A stretch of 64,000 nt of DNA from Shimia sp. (lineage in GTDB: Bacteria; Pseudomonadota; Alphaproteobacteria; Rhodobacterales; Rhodobacteraceae): positions 62,001 to 126,000 of the forward strand of contig NZ_JAKVCW010000013.1 in NCBI RefSeq assembly GCF_022448905.1. Direction: 5' to 3'. Below the pieces are notes generated by a model that was given only the letters and a program-made list of their open reading frames with translations, was not told the origin of the DNA and ran no database searches. Below are positions 44,587 to 53,393 of this stretch, piece by piece. Each line of letters begins with the position of its first letter. The first letter of the stretch is position 1. The position numbers were made by a program, and so were the translations under genes.

Positions 44587-46560
44587 TTAGAAAGTCAACG
44601 TCGCGGTCAACGCAATGGTGCGCCCCGGCTCGTTCATCGGGATAGGACGGTTATTGGTGTTACCAGCGGAGTCGTTGGCCCGCGCCACATAGGTTTCGTC
44701 AAATAGATTGCGCAAATCGAGACGCACCCGCAAGTTTTCCATATTCGGCGGAACGTACTCGGCATAGGCGTTCCATACGGAATAGGCCTCCATGTTGGCA
44801 TCGCTGTAAGTCGGAGCAATTTCTGCAGTCCCGCCAAGTGTCCAGCCCTTACCAGCCTGCCAAGCGCTTTCCAGTACCACAATGTGTCCCATTGGGCGCC
44901 CTCGATAATACCCTTCGGAATCGATGGTTGCGCCATTCTCCTCAACATCCGCGTAAGTGTAGTTCAGTCGTGCAAAACCAGTCCCCCAATGGTAAGCCAA
45001 CGAGCCATCGAAACCTTGCGTGGTGATGTCAGAGGCTGTCGCCCGTGTTCCACCTCGAACCGGGAATCCAGACACATAATCGTTGATCTCTGTGTAGAAC
45101 AACGCACCATTCGCGACCCAAGGCCCGTTGTCGAACCGAAGGCCAAGCCGCGCGCTGTTGCTGCGTGAGGTGTCCAAGCCGATGTAATCCCAAGGCGCAA
45201 AGAAGTTGATCAGTGTCGCCTCACCTAACTCGTAGCCGCCGAAGATCGACGCAATCCCTGCATTCACTGTCCAGAAATCAGACAGAACATAGTCAATCGC
45301 TGCATTGGCGCTCAAACCGCTGTCATCAAACTTGGACCCATCTGCACCGGTGAAGTTTTGGAAGTCAAAACGCGCACCGTAGGATACGGATGCACGACTC
45401 GATAGGTCCTGACGGACCTGTGCAAAAACACCGATGTTCCGCGTTTTCTCTGTACCTCCGTAGGCCAATGGCGTTACCGAACTTGCTGTGCGGCCTTCCG
45501 CCTTTTCGTCAAAGAAGTCCAATCCGCCGGAAACAGTGCCATTGTTGAGCTGGAAGGTGTTTTTAAACGTCCCGCTCAGGCTGGTGTTTTCGCCCCAACC
45601 ATCGCCCGCGTCGATTTCCTGTTGGTTGTAGGCAATCTGGAAAAACGGATCGAACCAACCCCGCGCATCCTCTTTGGTATAGGTCAGCGAGTAAGATGTG
45701 CGCCGTGCAAGCGCATCAATGATGATGTTTGGGCCTGAGTTCAAACCAGCAAAATCCGGGCGGATAAATACAAAAGGGCCCGGTCCTTCCTGTGCTGCCC
45801 GATCGCCGGTGTCACGTGTATCAGAGGCCGAGAACGCCACCCGATGACCTTCGTCAGACGTATAGGCAAATTTGGCGACATAGTCTGTCAGGCCAGCCTC
45901 AGTGCCCTGTACTGTGGTGCCATCACCATCTTTGTAGTCATCCCCTTTGTGACGTGCGCCGTGCAACACGTAGTCAAGACCTCCGGTTTGACCATAAAGC
46001 GACAGGGTTGAGCGCAATCCAAATCCGTTGCTGCCGCCGCCCAATGTCAGACGACCACCAAACGTGTCGCCTTCGTCCAGCATGTCTGACGCATCTTTGG
46101 TGGTATAGGCAATCGAGCCGCCCAAACCACCGGGGCCACCATCTGCAGGTGCCAGACCCGAGGTAACCTCAACCGCTTTCAACAAGCCGGGGTCAATCAA
46201 CACGTTACCAGTGTGGTGGAACGCAGATTTGTTTTGACGCGCACCGTCAATTGTCACGTTCAACAGGCTTTCTTCGATGCCGTTCACATAAACCTTCTTT
46301 GCAATGGCAGCTCCGCCACTGGCATTCACCGCGGATTCGCCGTCAAACACATCACTGATAGTCGCTGGATTACGCTGCTCGATGTCTTCCTGCGAAATCG
46401 TGTGGTTGCCCAGCACAGTTTGAGCGTCATCAGCCTCAATGCGGATTTCATCAAGTTCATAATCTTCTGCCAGATCCTGGGCATAGGCCGACAGGGCGAA
46501 GAAAGGCGCACACAAAGCTGTTGTTGCTAACAGCTTCAGGCGCGGGAGCGGATGGGTCAT
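44587..46560 (-). CDS. TonB-dependent outer-membrane receptor 1
   Basis: A 657-residue receptor. A signal peptide covers residues 1-27 (ending AYAQ), a plug domain about 40-150 and a beta barrel follows, ending in the terminal aromatic TATLTF. A TonB-box-like stretch lies at about LDEIRIEA. The plug segment VNGIEESLLNVTIDGARQN with FHHTG resembles heme/siderophore receptors. It is a clear paralogue of the receptor at 56551-58536. The start ATG 46560 follows AAGGGA; an upstream ATG at 46575 has no site. An IRO-type iron box lies 20 bp upstream. Ligand uncertain: heme (hemP nearby) or siderophore (ABC genes nearby). Confidence 0.9.
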   Translation of the reverse strand: MTHPLPRLKLLATTALCAPFFALSAYAQDLAEDYELDEIRIEADDAQTVLGNHTISQEDIEQRNPATISDVFDGESAVNASGGAAIAKKVYVNGIEESLLNVTIDGARQNKSAFHHTGNVLIDPGLLKAVEVTSGLAPADGGPGGLGGSIAYTTKDASDMLDEGDTFGGRLTLGGGSNGFGLRSTLSLYGQTGGLDYVLHGARHKGDDYKDGDGTTVQGTEAGLTDYVAKFAYTSDEGHRVAFSASDTRDTGDRAAQEGPGPFVFIRPDFAGLNSGPNIIIDALARRTSYSLTYTKEDARGWFDPFFQIAYNQQEIDAGDGWGENTSLSGTFKNTFQLNNGTVSGGLDFFDEKAEGRTASSVTPLAYGGTEKTRNIGVFAQVRQDLSSRASVSYGARFDFQNFTGADGSKFDDSGLSANAAIDYVLSDFWTVNAGIASIFGGYELGEATLINFFAPWDYIGLDTSRSNSARLGLRFDNGPWVANGALFYTEINDYVSGFPVRGGTRATASDITTQGFDGSLAYHWGTGFARLNYTYADVEENGATIDSEGYYRGRPMGHIVVLESAWQAGKGWTLGGTAEIAPTYSDANMEAYSVWNAYAEYVPPNMENLRVRLDLRNLFDETYVARANDSAGNTNNRPIPMNEPGRTIALTATLTF

Positions 46561-46579
46561 ACTTTGTCCCTTCATTTAT

Positions 46580-46594
46580 TGACTATTATTGTCA
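46580..46594. promoter_or_regulatory. Candidate IRO (RirA) iron box upstream of receptor 1
   Basis: TGA-CTATTATTG-TCA matches the TGA-N9-TCA RirA/IRO motif of alphaproteobacteria and lies within the AraC / receptor divergent region. Confidence 0.6.
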
Positions 46595-46721
46595 GGTAAG
46601 TAGACTGCCGCTCAAACCCACGCCAGACGACGACCTTTGCCTCCTGTTCAAAAACCTTTGCAGGCTGTGCAAACTCAAAACCGCCAAGCTTTTGGGACCA
46701 TTTTGAAAAGAAAGTCTGTCA

Positions 46722-47663
46722 ATGGCGCAGCCCTGCACCGCCTTCTACAGAGGCGCGACCCACTCTGACAAAATCAACTGGTTTCGCCGCGCAGACCTGC
46801 CGGAAGACAACGTATTTGAAGGTCTAGTCACAGCCACGGAATTTCGCGAAGGGCTGGGAATCCATACACTCAACGCAAAAGCAAGACGCAGCTTCGAGAC
46901 CAAAACCCAGCGCATCCCAGGCGCGATACTCAACTGCTTCCTAGAGGGGGCCACCGAGGCTTGGCTGGACGACAAACCAATGGAACTTGGCCGCAAAGAA
47001 CATGGTCCGGTGAAATTTTCCTTATCTGCAACTGACGAAACGCTGAGGTTCCAGCGCAGAAGCGCTCCGGGCGAATATGTGCGCAAAGTCAGCATTCAGA
47101 TGTCACATGAGTGGTTGCATGAACAAAACCTCAAGCTACCGCAACCAGCTGTCCTACAAAACAAAAAGCAATACCGCGCCGATTGGAATGCGACTCCAAA
47201 AGACGTGAAAATCCTGGAGAACCTTGCATCGATGAATGGCTTTCATTCGCCCATCTCGCGCCTTCAAGGCGAAGCCATGGTTTTGGAATTGGTAGCCTCT
47301 AGTTTCAAAAATTTGTCCGCGCCGGAAACAACAATAGGCCTCACGCCTCGCGAAATATCCCAACTCAAACGCGTTGAAGACCTTATTCAATCCACTGGCC
47401 CCCTACCCGACTTGGCAGCGTTGGCAAAGGCAGGCGGGCTTAGCCTTTCCTCGCTCCGCCGATTGACGCAAAAAGCTCATGGCTGTGCACCTTTGAGCTA
47501 TGCCCGTACAATGAGGTTGTCTATGGCCAAAGAACTATTGGAAACCAGTACACTTTCCGTTTCTAACGCTGCCGAAATCGCTGGTTTTTCCACGCCAGAG
47601 AACTTTTCAACAGCGTTTCGGCGAGCATTTGGCATATCTCCGTCTGCTGCAAAGCACCGCTGA
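46722..47663 (+). CDS. AraC-family regulator, iron-island associated
   Basis: A 313-residue regulator. The N-terminal about 190 residues have no assigned sensor domain, and the C-terminal helix-turn-helix pair covers about 225-313 (LAALAKAGGLSLSSLRRLTQ and AAEIAGFSTPENFSTAFRRAF). Regulators of this PchR-like architecture activate receptor genes when the cognate siderophore is present. It is divergent from receptor 1 and precedes exbB on the same strand, so both are likely targets. Confidence 0.87.
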   Translation: MAQPCTAFYRGATHSDKINWFRRADLPEDNVFEGLVTATEFREGLGIHTLNAKARRSFETKTQRIPGAILNCFLEGATEAWLDDKPMELGRKEHGPVKFSLSATDETLRFQRRSAPGEYVRKVSIQMSHEWLHEQNLKLPQPAVLQNKKQYRADWNATPKDVKILENLASMNGFHSPISRLQGEAMVLELVASSFKNLSAPETTIGLTPREISQLKRVEDLIQSTGPLPDLAALAKAGGLSLSSLRRLTQKAHGCAPLSYARTMRLSMAKELLETSTLSVSNAAEIAGFSTPENFSTAFRRAFGISPSAAKHR

Positions 47664-47690
47664 AACAACCAGGCCGCGAGTCCGCACTAC

Positions 47691-47707
47691 TTGACAAAAA
47701 CCATCAA
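47691..47707. promoter_or_regulatory. Candidate IRO (RirA) iron box upstream of exbB
   Basis: TTGA-CAAAAACCA-TCAA gives the TGA-N9-TCA pattern with one extra paired base on each side. It lies about 150 bp before the exbB start and is the second such site in the island. Confidence 0.55.
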
Positions 47708-47856
47708 CATTTTTATCCGAAGGCAACGCTTCCAGCCATGCTTACAGCTTAGCCGCAGCCGCTCGCCAAGAAGTCAAAACCGCAATGCCTGTGGTCGGAC
47801 ACCTAAACGCGCGCGCTTTCTGTCTCACCCTGGCTAATGAGTACACTGGAGTCGCC

Positions 47857-48951
47857 ATGTCCACCCGTTTGACCACCTCAATTCTTCAATCTGCGGCGCT
47901 ATTTTGCGCCGTCACGATTGCTGGCGTCACCTCGGTTTCAGCACAGACCGACAGCGTAGCGGCACCAGAACTACCCACATCCCCGGTTGTTGAGACGGCA
48001 CCACAATCGCTCCAAATGCATCAAGAAGGTGTCCCATCTATTGAAGCGCCTACCGCTCCAGAGAACTTAAGTATCCCGAATTCGGAGGCACAAGTCCCCG
48101 GCGACACCGCACCGTCCTCTCAACCGAGTGTTGAAACAGATGGTGCTACAGCTCCTGTTGTGGAAAACTTAATCACTGAAGATGATGCACCGTCGTTAGA
48201 TGACCAGACAAGCGCCAATGTTTCAGAAGCGACGTCGGATACGCCGGTGGAAATACTCGACGCAACCCCACAAACTGCCACCGAACAAGTGGAAGCCGCT
48301 GCCAAGCGAGCGACAACTTTCTTGCAAGACGGTGGTCCATCTATCTGGGCAATTGCAGCGCTCTCAGTCATCACCGTCGCGCTAATTCTTTGGAAAATCT
48401 GGCGCCTAGCCCTGATTGGTGCGTGGGCTCGGGGCAAGGCTCAAAAAGCCGTAAAACTATATGAGGATGGCAACACCGAGGCGGCTCAGGCGTTGGTTTC
48501 GCGCCGTAGAGGCTTGCGGTCCAAAGTGGTTGGTGCAGCAATCACAGCTTGGGAAACCCTTACGGAAGATGCCGCACGGGAAGAAACTTCCCGCGTGGCC
48601 AAACGCGAGTTGGGCGAAGCCGCTGTCGGCCTGCGCGCATTGGAACTCATTGCCACAATCGCCCCCTTGCTCGGTCTGTTGGGTACCGTTCTGGGTATGA
48701 TCGCGGCATTCCAAGCCCTTCAAGAAAGCGGTAGCCGCGCCGATCCCTCCCTGCTGGCCGGGGGCATCTGGGAAGCGCTTCTGACCACCGCGGCTGGTAT
48801 GGCAGTGGCGATTCCAGCCTCTGCCGCGCTGACCTGGTTTGAGGCGGTTATCGACCGCATGCGCCGCGACGTCGAAGATGCCGCCATGCGTATCTTTGTG
48901 ACACGCAAAGAGGTTGATGGGTCTGATTTGCAAGCCCTGGCGGCTGAGTAA
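47857..48951 (+). CDS. exbB: ExbB-type proton-channel subunit with long N-terminal extension
   Basis: A 364-residue MotA/TolQ/ExbB-family protein. Residues 1-27 form a signal-peptide-like hydrophobic segment (ending VSAQ), and residues 28-165 are a Pro/Thr/Glu-rich, probably periplasmic region. The canonical channel core begins near residue 170 and contains LIATIAPLLGLLGTVLGMI and EALLTTAAGMAVAIPA. The extra domain makes it about 130 residues longer than the minimal protein. It forms the proton channel with ExbD that energises TonB. ATG 47857 follows TGGAG; a 5-base gap separates it from exbD. Confidence 0.92.
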   Translation: MSTRLTTSILQSAALFCAVTIAGVTSVSAQTDSVAAPELPTSPVVETAPQSLQMHQEGVPSIEAPTAPENLSIPNSEAQVPGDTAPSSQPSVETDGATAPVVENLITEDDAPSLDDQTSANVSEATSDTPVEILDATPQTATEQVEAAAKRATTFLQDGGPSIWAIAALSVITVALILWKIWRLALIGAWARGKAQKAVKLYEDGNTEAAQALVSRRRGLRSKVVGAAITAWETLTEDAAREETSRVAKRELGEAAVGLRALELIATIAPLLGLLGTVLGMIAAFQALQESGSRADPSLLAGGIWEALLTTAAGMAVAIPASAALTWFEAVIDRMRRDVEDAAMRIFVTRKEVDGSDLQALAAE

Positions 48952-48955
48952 CCCA

Positions 48956-49333
48956 ATGCAGTTCACCGACTCTCGCCGGTTTCGCCGCAAACCCAGCCTA
49001 ACGCCCATGATCGATGTGGTGTTTCTATTGCTAGTATTCTTCATGCTGGCATCCCGATTTGGTATGGATCAAGTGTTGCCAATCCCGTTGGCGTCATCCG
49101 GCGGCGATTTCACCGGTAACCCAAAACTCGTGGACATCTTGCCCGAAGAGTTACGCCTCAACGGTATCACACGCACCGCCGAAGGCCTCATCCCTGCCCT
49201 CACAGAACTGATGGAAAAACCGACAGAAACAATTGTTTTGCGCAGCACCGATGGCGCGACCGTGCAACGAGTTGTGGCCATTTCCGAGCAACTTCGCGCT
49301 GCCGGCTTCACCTCAATCGTACTGGTGGAGTAG
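48956..49333 (+). CDS. exbD: ExbD-type protein 1
   Basis: A 125-residue ExbD/TolR protein with one N-terminal membrane helix; its essential proton-carrying Asp is in TPMIDVVFLLLVFFM, and a periplasmic domain follows. It pairs with the adjacent ExbB and the second ExbD. The start ATG 48956 gives the family-typical short cytoplasmic tail. Confidence 0.93.
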   Translation: MQFTDSRRFRRKPSLTPMIDVVFLLLVFFMLASRFGMDQVLPIPLASSGGDFTGNPKLVDILPEELRLNGITRTAEGLIPALTELMEKPTETIVLRSTDGATVQRVVAISEQLRAAGFTSIVLVE

Positions 49334-49335
49334 AC

Positions 49336-49719
49336 ATGGACTTCGACAATCCCCCTCGCAAACCACGTGCAGAAAGCATCGTTCCGATGATCAACGTGGT
49401 TTTCTTGCTGCTGATCTTCTTCCTGATGACCGCGCAAATCGCACCGCCAGAACCTTTCGAGGTTTCCCCTCCCACCGCAGAAAAAGCAGCAGAGCCGGAT
49501 GGGGAGTTCGTTCTTTACGTAGGCAAAGAGGCCGCTTTGCAGTTCCAGGGAACAGCGGGAGATGCCGCCTACGCCGCCATTTCCGCCGCTGCCGGAGACG
49601 GCAAGGTCCTGCAACTGCGTATCGATGCCTCATTGGACGGCGACCGCCTAGCACAAGTCATGCAACGCCTGTCCGCAGTCGGCTTTTCCCGTGTTGAAGT
49701 GGTGGTGCAAGCGCCATGA
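49336..49719 (+). CDS. exbD: ExbD-type protein 2 (Asn in place of the channel Asp)
   Basis: A 127-residue ExbD-like protein; the membrane helix is PMINVVFLLLIFFLM. In ExbD1 the homologous motif is PMIDVVF, so the functional Asp is replaced by Asn here. It may be a structural, non-conducting partner. It starts 2 bases after the first exbD stop and overlaps tonB by 4 bp. Confidence 0.9.
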   Translation: MDFDNPPRKPRAESIVPMINVVFLLLIFFLMTAQIAPPEPFEVSPPTAEKAAEPDGEFVLYVGKEAALQFQGTAGDAAYAAISAAAGDGKVLQLRIDASLDGDRLAQVMQRLSAVGFSRVEVVVQAP

Positions 49720-50735
49720 AAAAGATCACTGAACTTATCGTATTCCTAAGCCTCGCCCTTGGCATCCACGTCCTGATTGCCATGCGCAGTGCTGAGGATG
49801 GAGGAGATGCTGACGGGGCTGGCGGCGACGCATTTGTGTCCATCACAGGCGCCCCCGCATCCATCGAAACGGTCTTGGCGGATTGGACAGCAGCCCCGAC
49901 GCACCAGGCTCAGGTCGTGGAAATCGAACAGCCTGAGCTCGACATCACCGATGCGATAAACGCTCCGGCAATGGCCTTGCACGAGGCGCCAAACGCGGAA
50001 ATCAAGATTGCCGCACTGCAACCCAAAGATCTGCCCAATCAACCGGACGTGGATCTTGCACGCACACCGCTGCCGACACAACCAACGCTCACCGCGCCTA
50101 CAACGCCCACTCTCCAGGTGCCTGAAACAGCCCCTGCACCGGAACTTAGAGAAACGGCACCAGCGCCTGTCACGCCGCTCAAACGCCCCACTTTGCGGCC
50201 ACCAGAACCGACCATTGATCAGGCTATAGACACGCCGGAGCCGGCACCGGAGCTACCGCCTGAACCCGTCAAAAAACCAAAACCGAAACCCACTCCGAAA
50301 AAGAAACCTGAGAAGAAGCCAGATCCAAACAAAAAAGTTGCGGACAAGGCGTCTTCAGCGTCCGCTGGTGCCGCAACACAAAAAGCGGCCGGCGCAGGAA
50401 AAAGCAATCAAGCGGGTAGCTCCAAGAAATCTAATGCCCTAGGCAAAGGCCAAGAGGCCAGCCTGATGTCGGTTTGGGCGGGAAAAATTCAGCCTCGCCT
50501 GCAACGCGGCGTGCGCATCGGGAAGGTTAAAGCTACGTCAAATCGCGTGGTAATCCGTTTGAAAGTGGCACCGAACGGCCGCTTGCAAAGCGCATCTGTC
50601 GTCAAATCATCGGGGTCCGCCAAAGTGGACCAAGCAGTGCTGACTTCTGTGCGTCGTATCGGAAAATTCGCGAAAGCGCCTAAGCAACTCACCAAGAGCA
50701 GCTATGGCTTCACCCTTCCCGTGCGGGTCAAATGA
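49716..50735 (+). CDS. tonB: TonB-family energy transducer
   Basis: A 339-residue TonB. A single N-terminal membrane anchor (about residues 5-24) is followed by a Pro/Lys-rich linker, especially at about 180-215, that spans the periplasm. A C-terminal domain (about 255-339) binds receptors. The C-terminal YP motif of classical TonB is not evident, so it is probably a divergent TonB. The gene is last in exbB-exbD-exbD-tonB and overlaps the second exbD by 4 bp. Confidence 0.88.
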   Translation: MKKITELIVFLSLALGIHVLIAMRSAEDGGDADGAGGDAFVSITGAPASIETVLADWTAAPTHQAQVVEIEQPELDITDAINAPAMALHEAPNAEIKIAALQPKDLPNQPDVDLARTPLPTQPTLTAPTTPTLQVPETAPAPELRETAPAPVTPLKRPTLRPPEPTIDQAIDTPEPAPELPPEPVKKPKPKPTPKKKPEKKPDPNKKVADKASSASAGAATQKAAGAGKSNQAGSSKKSNALGKGQEASLMSVWAGKIQPRLQRGVRIGKVKATSNRVVIRLKVAPNGRLQSASVVKSSGSAKVDQAVLTSVRRIGKFAKAPKQLTKSSYGFTLPVRVK

Positions 50736-50741
50736 CCCGTT

Positions 50742-51494
50742 CTAAGGCATTACAAACGGCGTATCGCCCACCACGGCAACTTGCGCATCCGTGCGAAACA
50801 CATCCGCCAGCAGCGCCCCTGTAACCATGTCCGCAGGTTTACCTTCCCGCTCAATGCGGCCATCTTTGAGAACCACCAAATGATCCGCATACTGTGCGGC
50901 AAAATTGATGTCGTGTAAAACGATCACAATGGTTTTGCCTTCCTCATCCGCCAACCGACGCAGCAACGCCATCAAAGCGCGTGAGGCAGCGATATCGAGG
51001 TTGTTCAGCGGCTCATCGAGCAAAAGATAATCGGTGTCCTGCGCGTAGGTCATCGCCACATGAGCCTTATGGCGCTGACCACCAGACAGCGTGTCCAGAA
51101 ACCGGCCCGCCAGAGGCATCAAACCAAAGGCATGGAGCGACGCCTCAACCATCTCATGGTCTTCTGTCCGCAAACGCCCCTGACAATGGGGATAGCGCCC
51201 AAACTGGACCAGTTCTTTCACCGTCAACCGCGTGGCGAAATGCGCTTGCTGAGGCAAAATCGCCAATTTGCGGGCCAGCTCCTGTCGATTGGAAGGCGCG
51301 ACGTCCATTCCGTCGACCGTAATGCGGCCCGACTGCATCGGTAGGAGGCGCGCGATGTGGGAAAACAGCGACGATTTTCCAGCCCCGTTGGGGCCGATCA
51401 GTGCGGTTATGCCCCCTTTGGGCAATGTCACGGACACATCGGTCAAAATTTGCGCACTTGCCACTGAGTAGCTCAGGTTCTCAACAACAATCAT
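50742..51494 (-). CDS. Siderophore ABC transporter ATP-binding protein (FatE/VctC-like)
   Basis: A 250-residue ATPase of the iron-siderophore/B12 class. Walker A is GPNGAGKSS, the signature LSGGQRHKAHVAM and Walker B YLLLDEPLNNLD. Start ATG 51494 (MIVVENLSY) is favoured because the ribosome site is at proper distance and it makes an ATGA overlap with the permease stop; an ATG six bases upstream is possible. It is the last gene of a four-gene siderophore importer. Confidence 0.92.
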   Translation of the reverse strand: MIVVENLSYSVASAQILTDVSVTLPKGGITALIGPNGAGKSSLFSHIARLLPMQSGRITVDGMDVAPSNRQELARKLAILPQQAHFATRLTVKELVQFGRYPHCQGRLRTEDHEMVEASLHAFGLMPLAGRFLDTLSGGQRHKAHVAMTYAQDTDYLLLDEPLNNLDIAASRALMALLRRLADEEGKTIVIVLHDINFAAQYADHLVVLKDGRIEREGKPADMVTGALLADVFRTDAQVAVVGDTPFVMP

Positions 51495-52435
51495 GTCCAT
51501 CCTCTCCGCAGCAAAAGTGCCAAAAATACAAAGCCGCCGACAAAATCAATGACCACGGCCAAAGGCGTCGACATGCCCAAAACCCGCTCCAAAATGGTCT
51601 GCCCGCCTACCAGAACAATGCCTGCAATCAATGCAGAAAGCGGGATCAGAACGGCATGGGTTTCATTGGGCGCAATCAATCGGGCAATCGACACCACCAA
51701 AAGGCCTAGGAACGCCACCGGACCAACCAGCGCCGTGCTCACCGCCACTAGCACCGCCACAAGCACCAAAGCATGTTTCTGACGTCGCGCCACGGGCTCA
51801 CCGAGGTTGGTGGCGATTTCAAAACCAAGGCTCAAAACATCCAACTGCCGCCGCATGCGCCAGCACAGAACCAAAGTCAGCAAAGTCAGTCCGGCTGCCA
51901 GCCAAAGCAGGTTGAGCTCTATGTAGTTGAACCGCGCATAAGAACTCACCTGAATAGTGGCAAACTCACTGGGGTCGATCATCCGGAACACAAATGAGGT
52001 CAACGAGCGAAACAGGACGCCAAAAATGATCCCGGTCAGCACCATGCGCATCAGATCCACACGATGTTGCCCCAACAATGTGCCAAACAGCAGAAGCGCC
52101 GCACCGATCAACAGAAACAAGTTTACAAAGAACACCAGCTCAGGCGGCAAATGATTGTAGCCTGCCGCCCCAATCGTGAACACCGCCAGCGTGACGATCA
52201 GCGTGAACAGCGCATCAAACCCCATGATGGAGGGGGTCAAAATGTGGTTTCGGGAGATGGTCTGAAACAGCAGGGTAGCCGTGGATACCGCCGCCCCAAC
52301 CAGTAACAGCGCCGCCAATTTCCGCCCCCGAAACCAAAGAACAAAGTCCCAGTTCCCCCGGGACTCCAGCGTCATAAACAGTACACAGCAGACCGCAAGC
52401 AAGATGCTACATATCAGCATAGACCTAGCGCGCAT
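51491..52435 (-). CDS. Siderophore ABC transporter permease 2 (FecCD family)
   Basis: A 314-residue permease with about nine hydrophobic segments. Conserved FecCD-family features include the SIMGFDALF and GPVAFLGLLVVSIAR regions. Translation may start at ATG 52435 or 15 bases earlier at 52450; both overlap the preceding permease. It pairs with that gene product to import a ferric siderophore. Confidence 0.9.
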   Translation of the reverse strand: MRARSMLICSILLAVCCVLFMTLESRGNWDFVLWFRGRKLAALLLVGAAVSTATLLFQTISRNHILTPSIMGFDALFTLIVTLAVFTIGAAGYNHLPPELVFFVNLFLLIGAALLLFGTLLGQHRVDLMRMVLTGIIFGVLFRSLTSFVFRMIDPSEFATIQVSSYARFNYIELNLLWLAAGLTLLTLVLCWRMRRQLDVLSLGFEIATNLGEPVARRQKHALVLVAVLVAVSTALVGPVAFLGLLVVSIARLIAPNETHAVLIPLSALIAGIVLVGGQTILERVLGMSTPLAVVIDFVGGFVFLALLLRRGWT

Positions 52436-53387
52436 GTTTCGGCCCCGCATAGAGCAACCACAAGAACACCACCGCGCCCAACACGCCGAGAACTGTGCCT
52501 ACCGGAATTTCATAAGGTGCCCGTATCACTCGGCCTATGATGTCAGACACCAATACCAGCGATGCGCCGCACAGCGCCGTTAGCGGAAGCGTGGCGCGCA
52601 AGTTGTCACCAAACCGACGGCTGATGATATTAGGTACAATCAGACCGACAAAGGGGATCGCGCCCACAGTGATCACGGTCAACGCAGCCACAACGGAAAT
52701 CGCCAGCAGCCCAAGGATCATCACCTGATCATAATTGAGGCCAAGATTGATACTCGCGTCCCGCCCAAGCCCAGCAATCGCAAACTGGTCCGCAATCACG
52801 TAGGTCAAAGCGGTTATCAACGCTGCAACCCACAACAACTCATACCGCCCACGCATCACGCCGCTAAAGTCGCCGTTCAACCAGGTGTCAATGTATTGCA
52901 ACATGTCCCATTGATAGGCGACAAAGGTAACTCCAGCACCAATGATCCCCCCATAAATCATCGCAACAAGCGGCACCAAAAGCGGCTGCGCCGGTGGCAA
53001 ACGCCGCACGATCAGGAGGAACCCAATGCTCGACACCATTGCAGTTGCAGTGGCAATGCTCATCTTCACAAGAATAGAGGCGCTGGGGAACAACAAAACC
53101 ACGATCAAAATGCCAAGCGCTGCCCCCTGCCCTGTGCCCGCCGTCATCGGCTCGACAAATCGGTTGCGCACCAGCATCTGCATGATCATCCCGCAAACGG
53201 CCAAAGCAGCGCCGGCGATCAGCGTGGCCAAAGTCCTAGGCAAACGGCTGTCCAGCATAAGCCCAAAAGCCGCGCCGTCCTGGAAAATTTCACTTGGCCG
53301 CAGTGAAATCACCCCGACAAACAAGGAAATGGCGGCCAGAACCAAGGTTCCAGCCGCCAGAAAAAGTGCTGCGGAGTGCCGTCGCAT
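52425..53387 (-). CDS. Siderophore ABC transporter permease 1 (FecCD family)
   Basis: A 320-residue permease with about nine hydrophobic segments, including the typical GAALAVCGMIMQMLVRNRFVEP and GAIPFVGLIVPNIISRR. It starts 6 bases after the binding-protein stop and overlaps the second permease, so the operon is tightly coupled. Confidence 0.92.
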   Translation of the reverse strand: MRRHSAALFLAAGTLVLAAISLFVGVISLRPSEIFQDGAAFGLMLDSRLPRTLATLIAGAALAVCGMIMQMLVRNRFVEPMTAGTGQGAALGILIVVLLFPSASILVKMSIATATAMVSSIGFLLIVRRLPPAQPLLVPLVAMIYGGIIGAGVTFVAYQWDMLQYIDTWLNGDFSGVMRGRYELLWVAALITALTYVIADQFAIAGLGRDASINLGLNYDQVMILGLLAISVVAALTVITVGAIPFVGLIVPNIISRRFGDNLRATLPLTALCGASLVLVSDIIGRVIRAPYEIPVGTVLGVLGAVVFLWLLYAGPKHAR

Positions 53388-53393
53388 TTAGCG

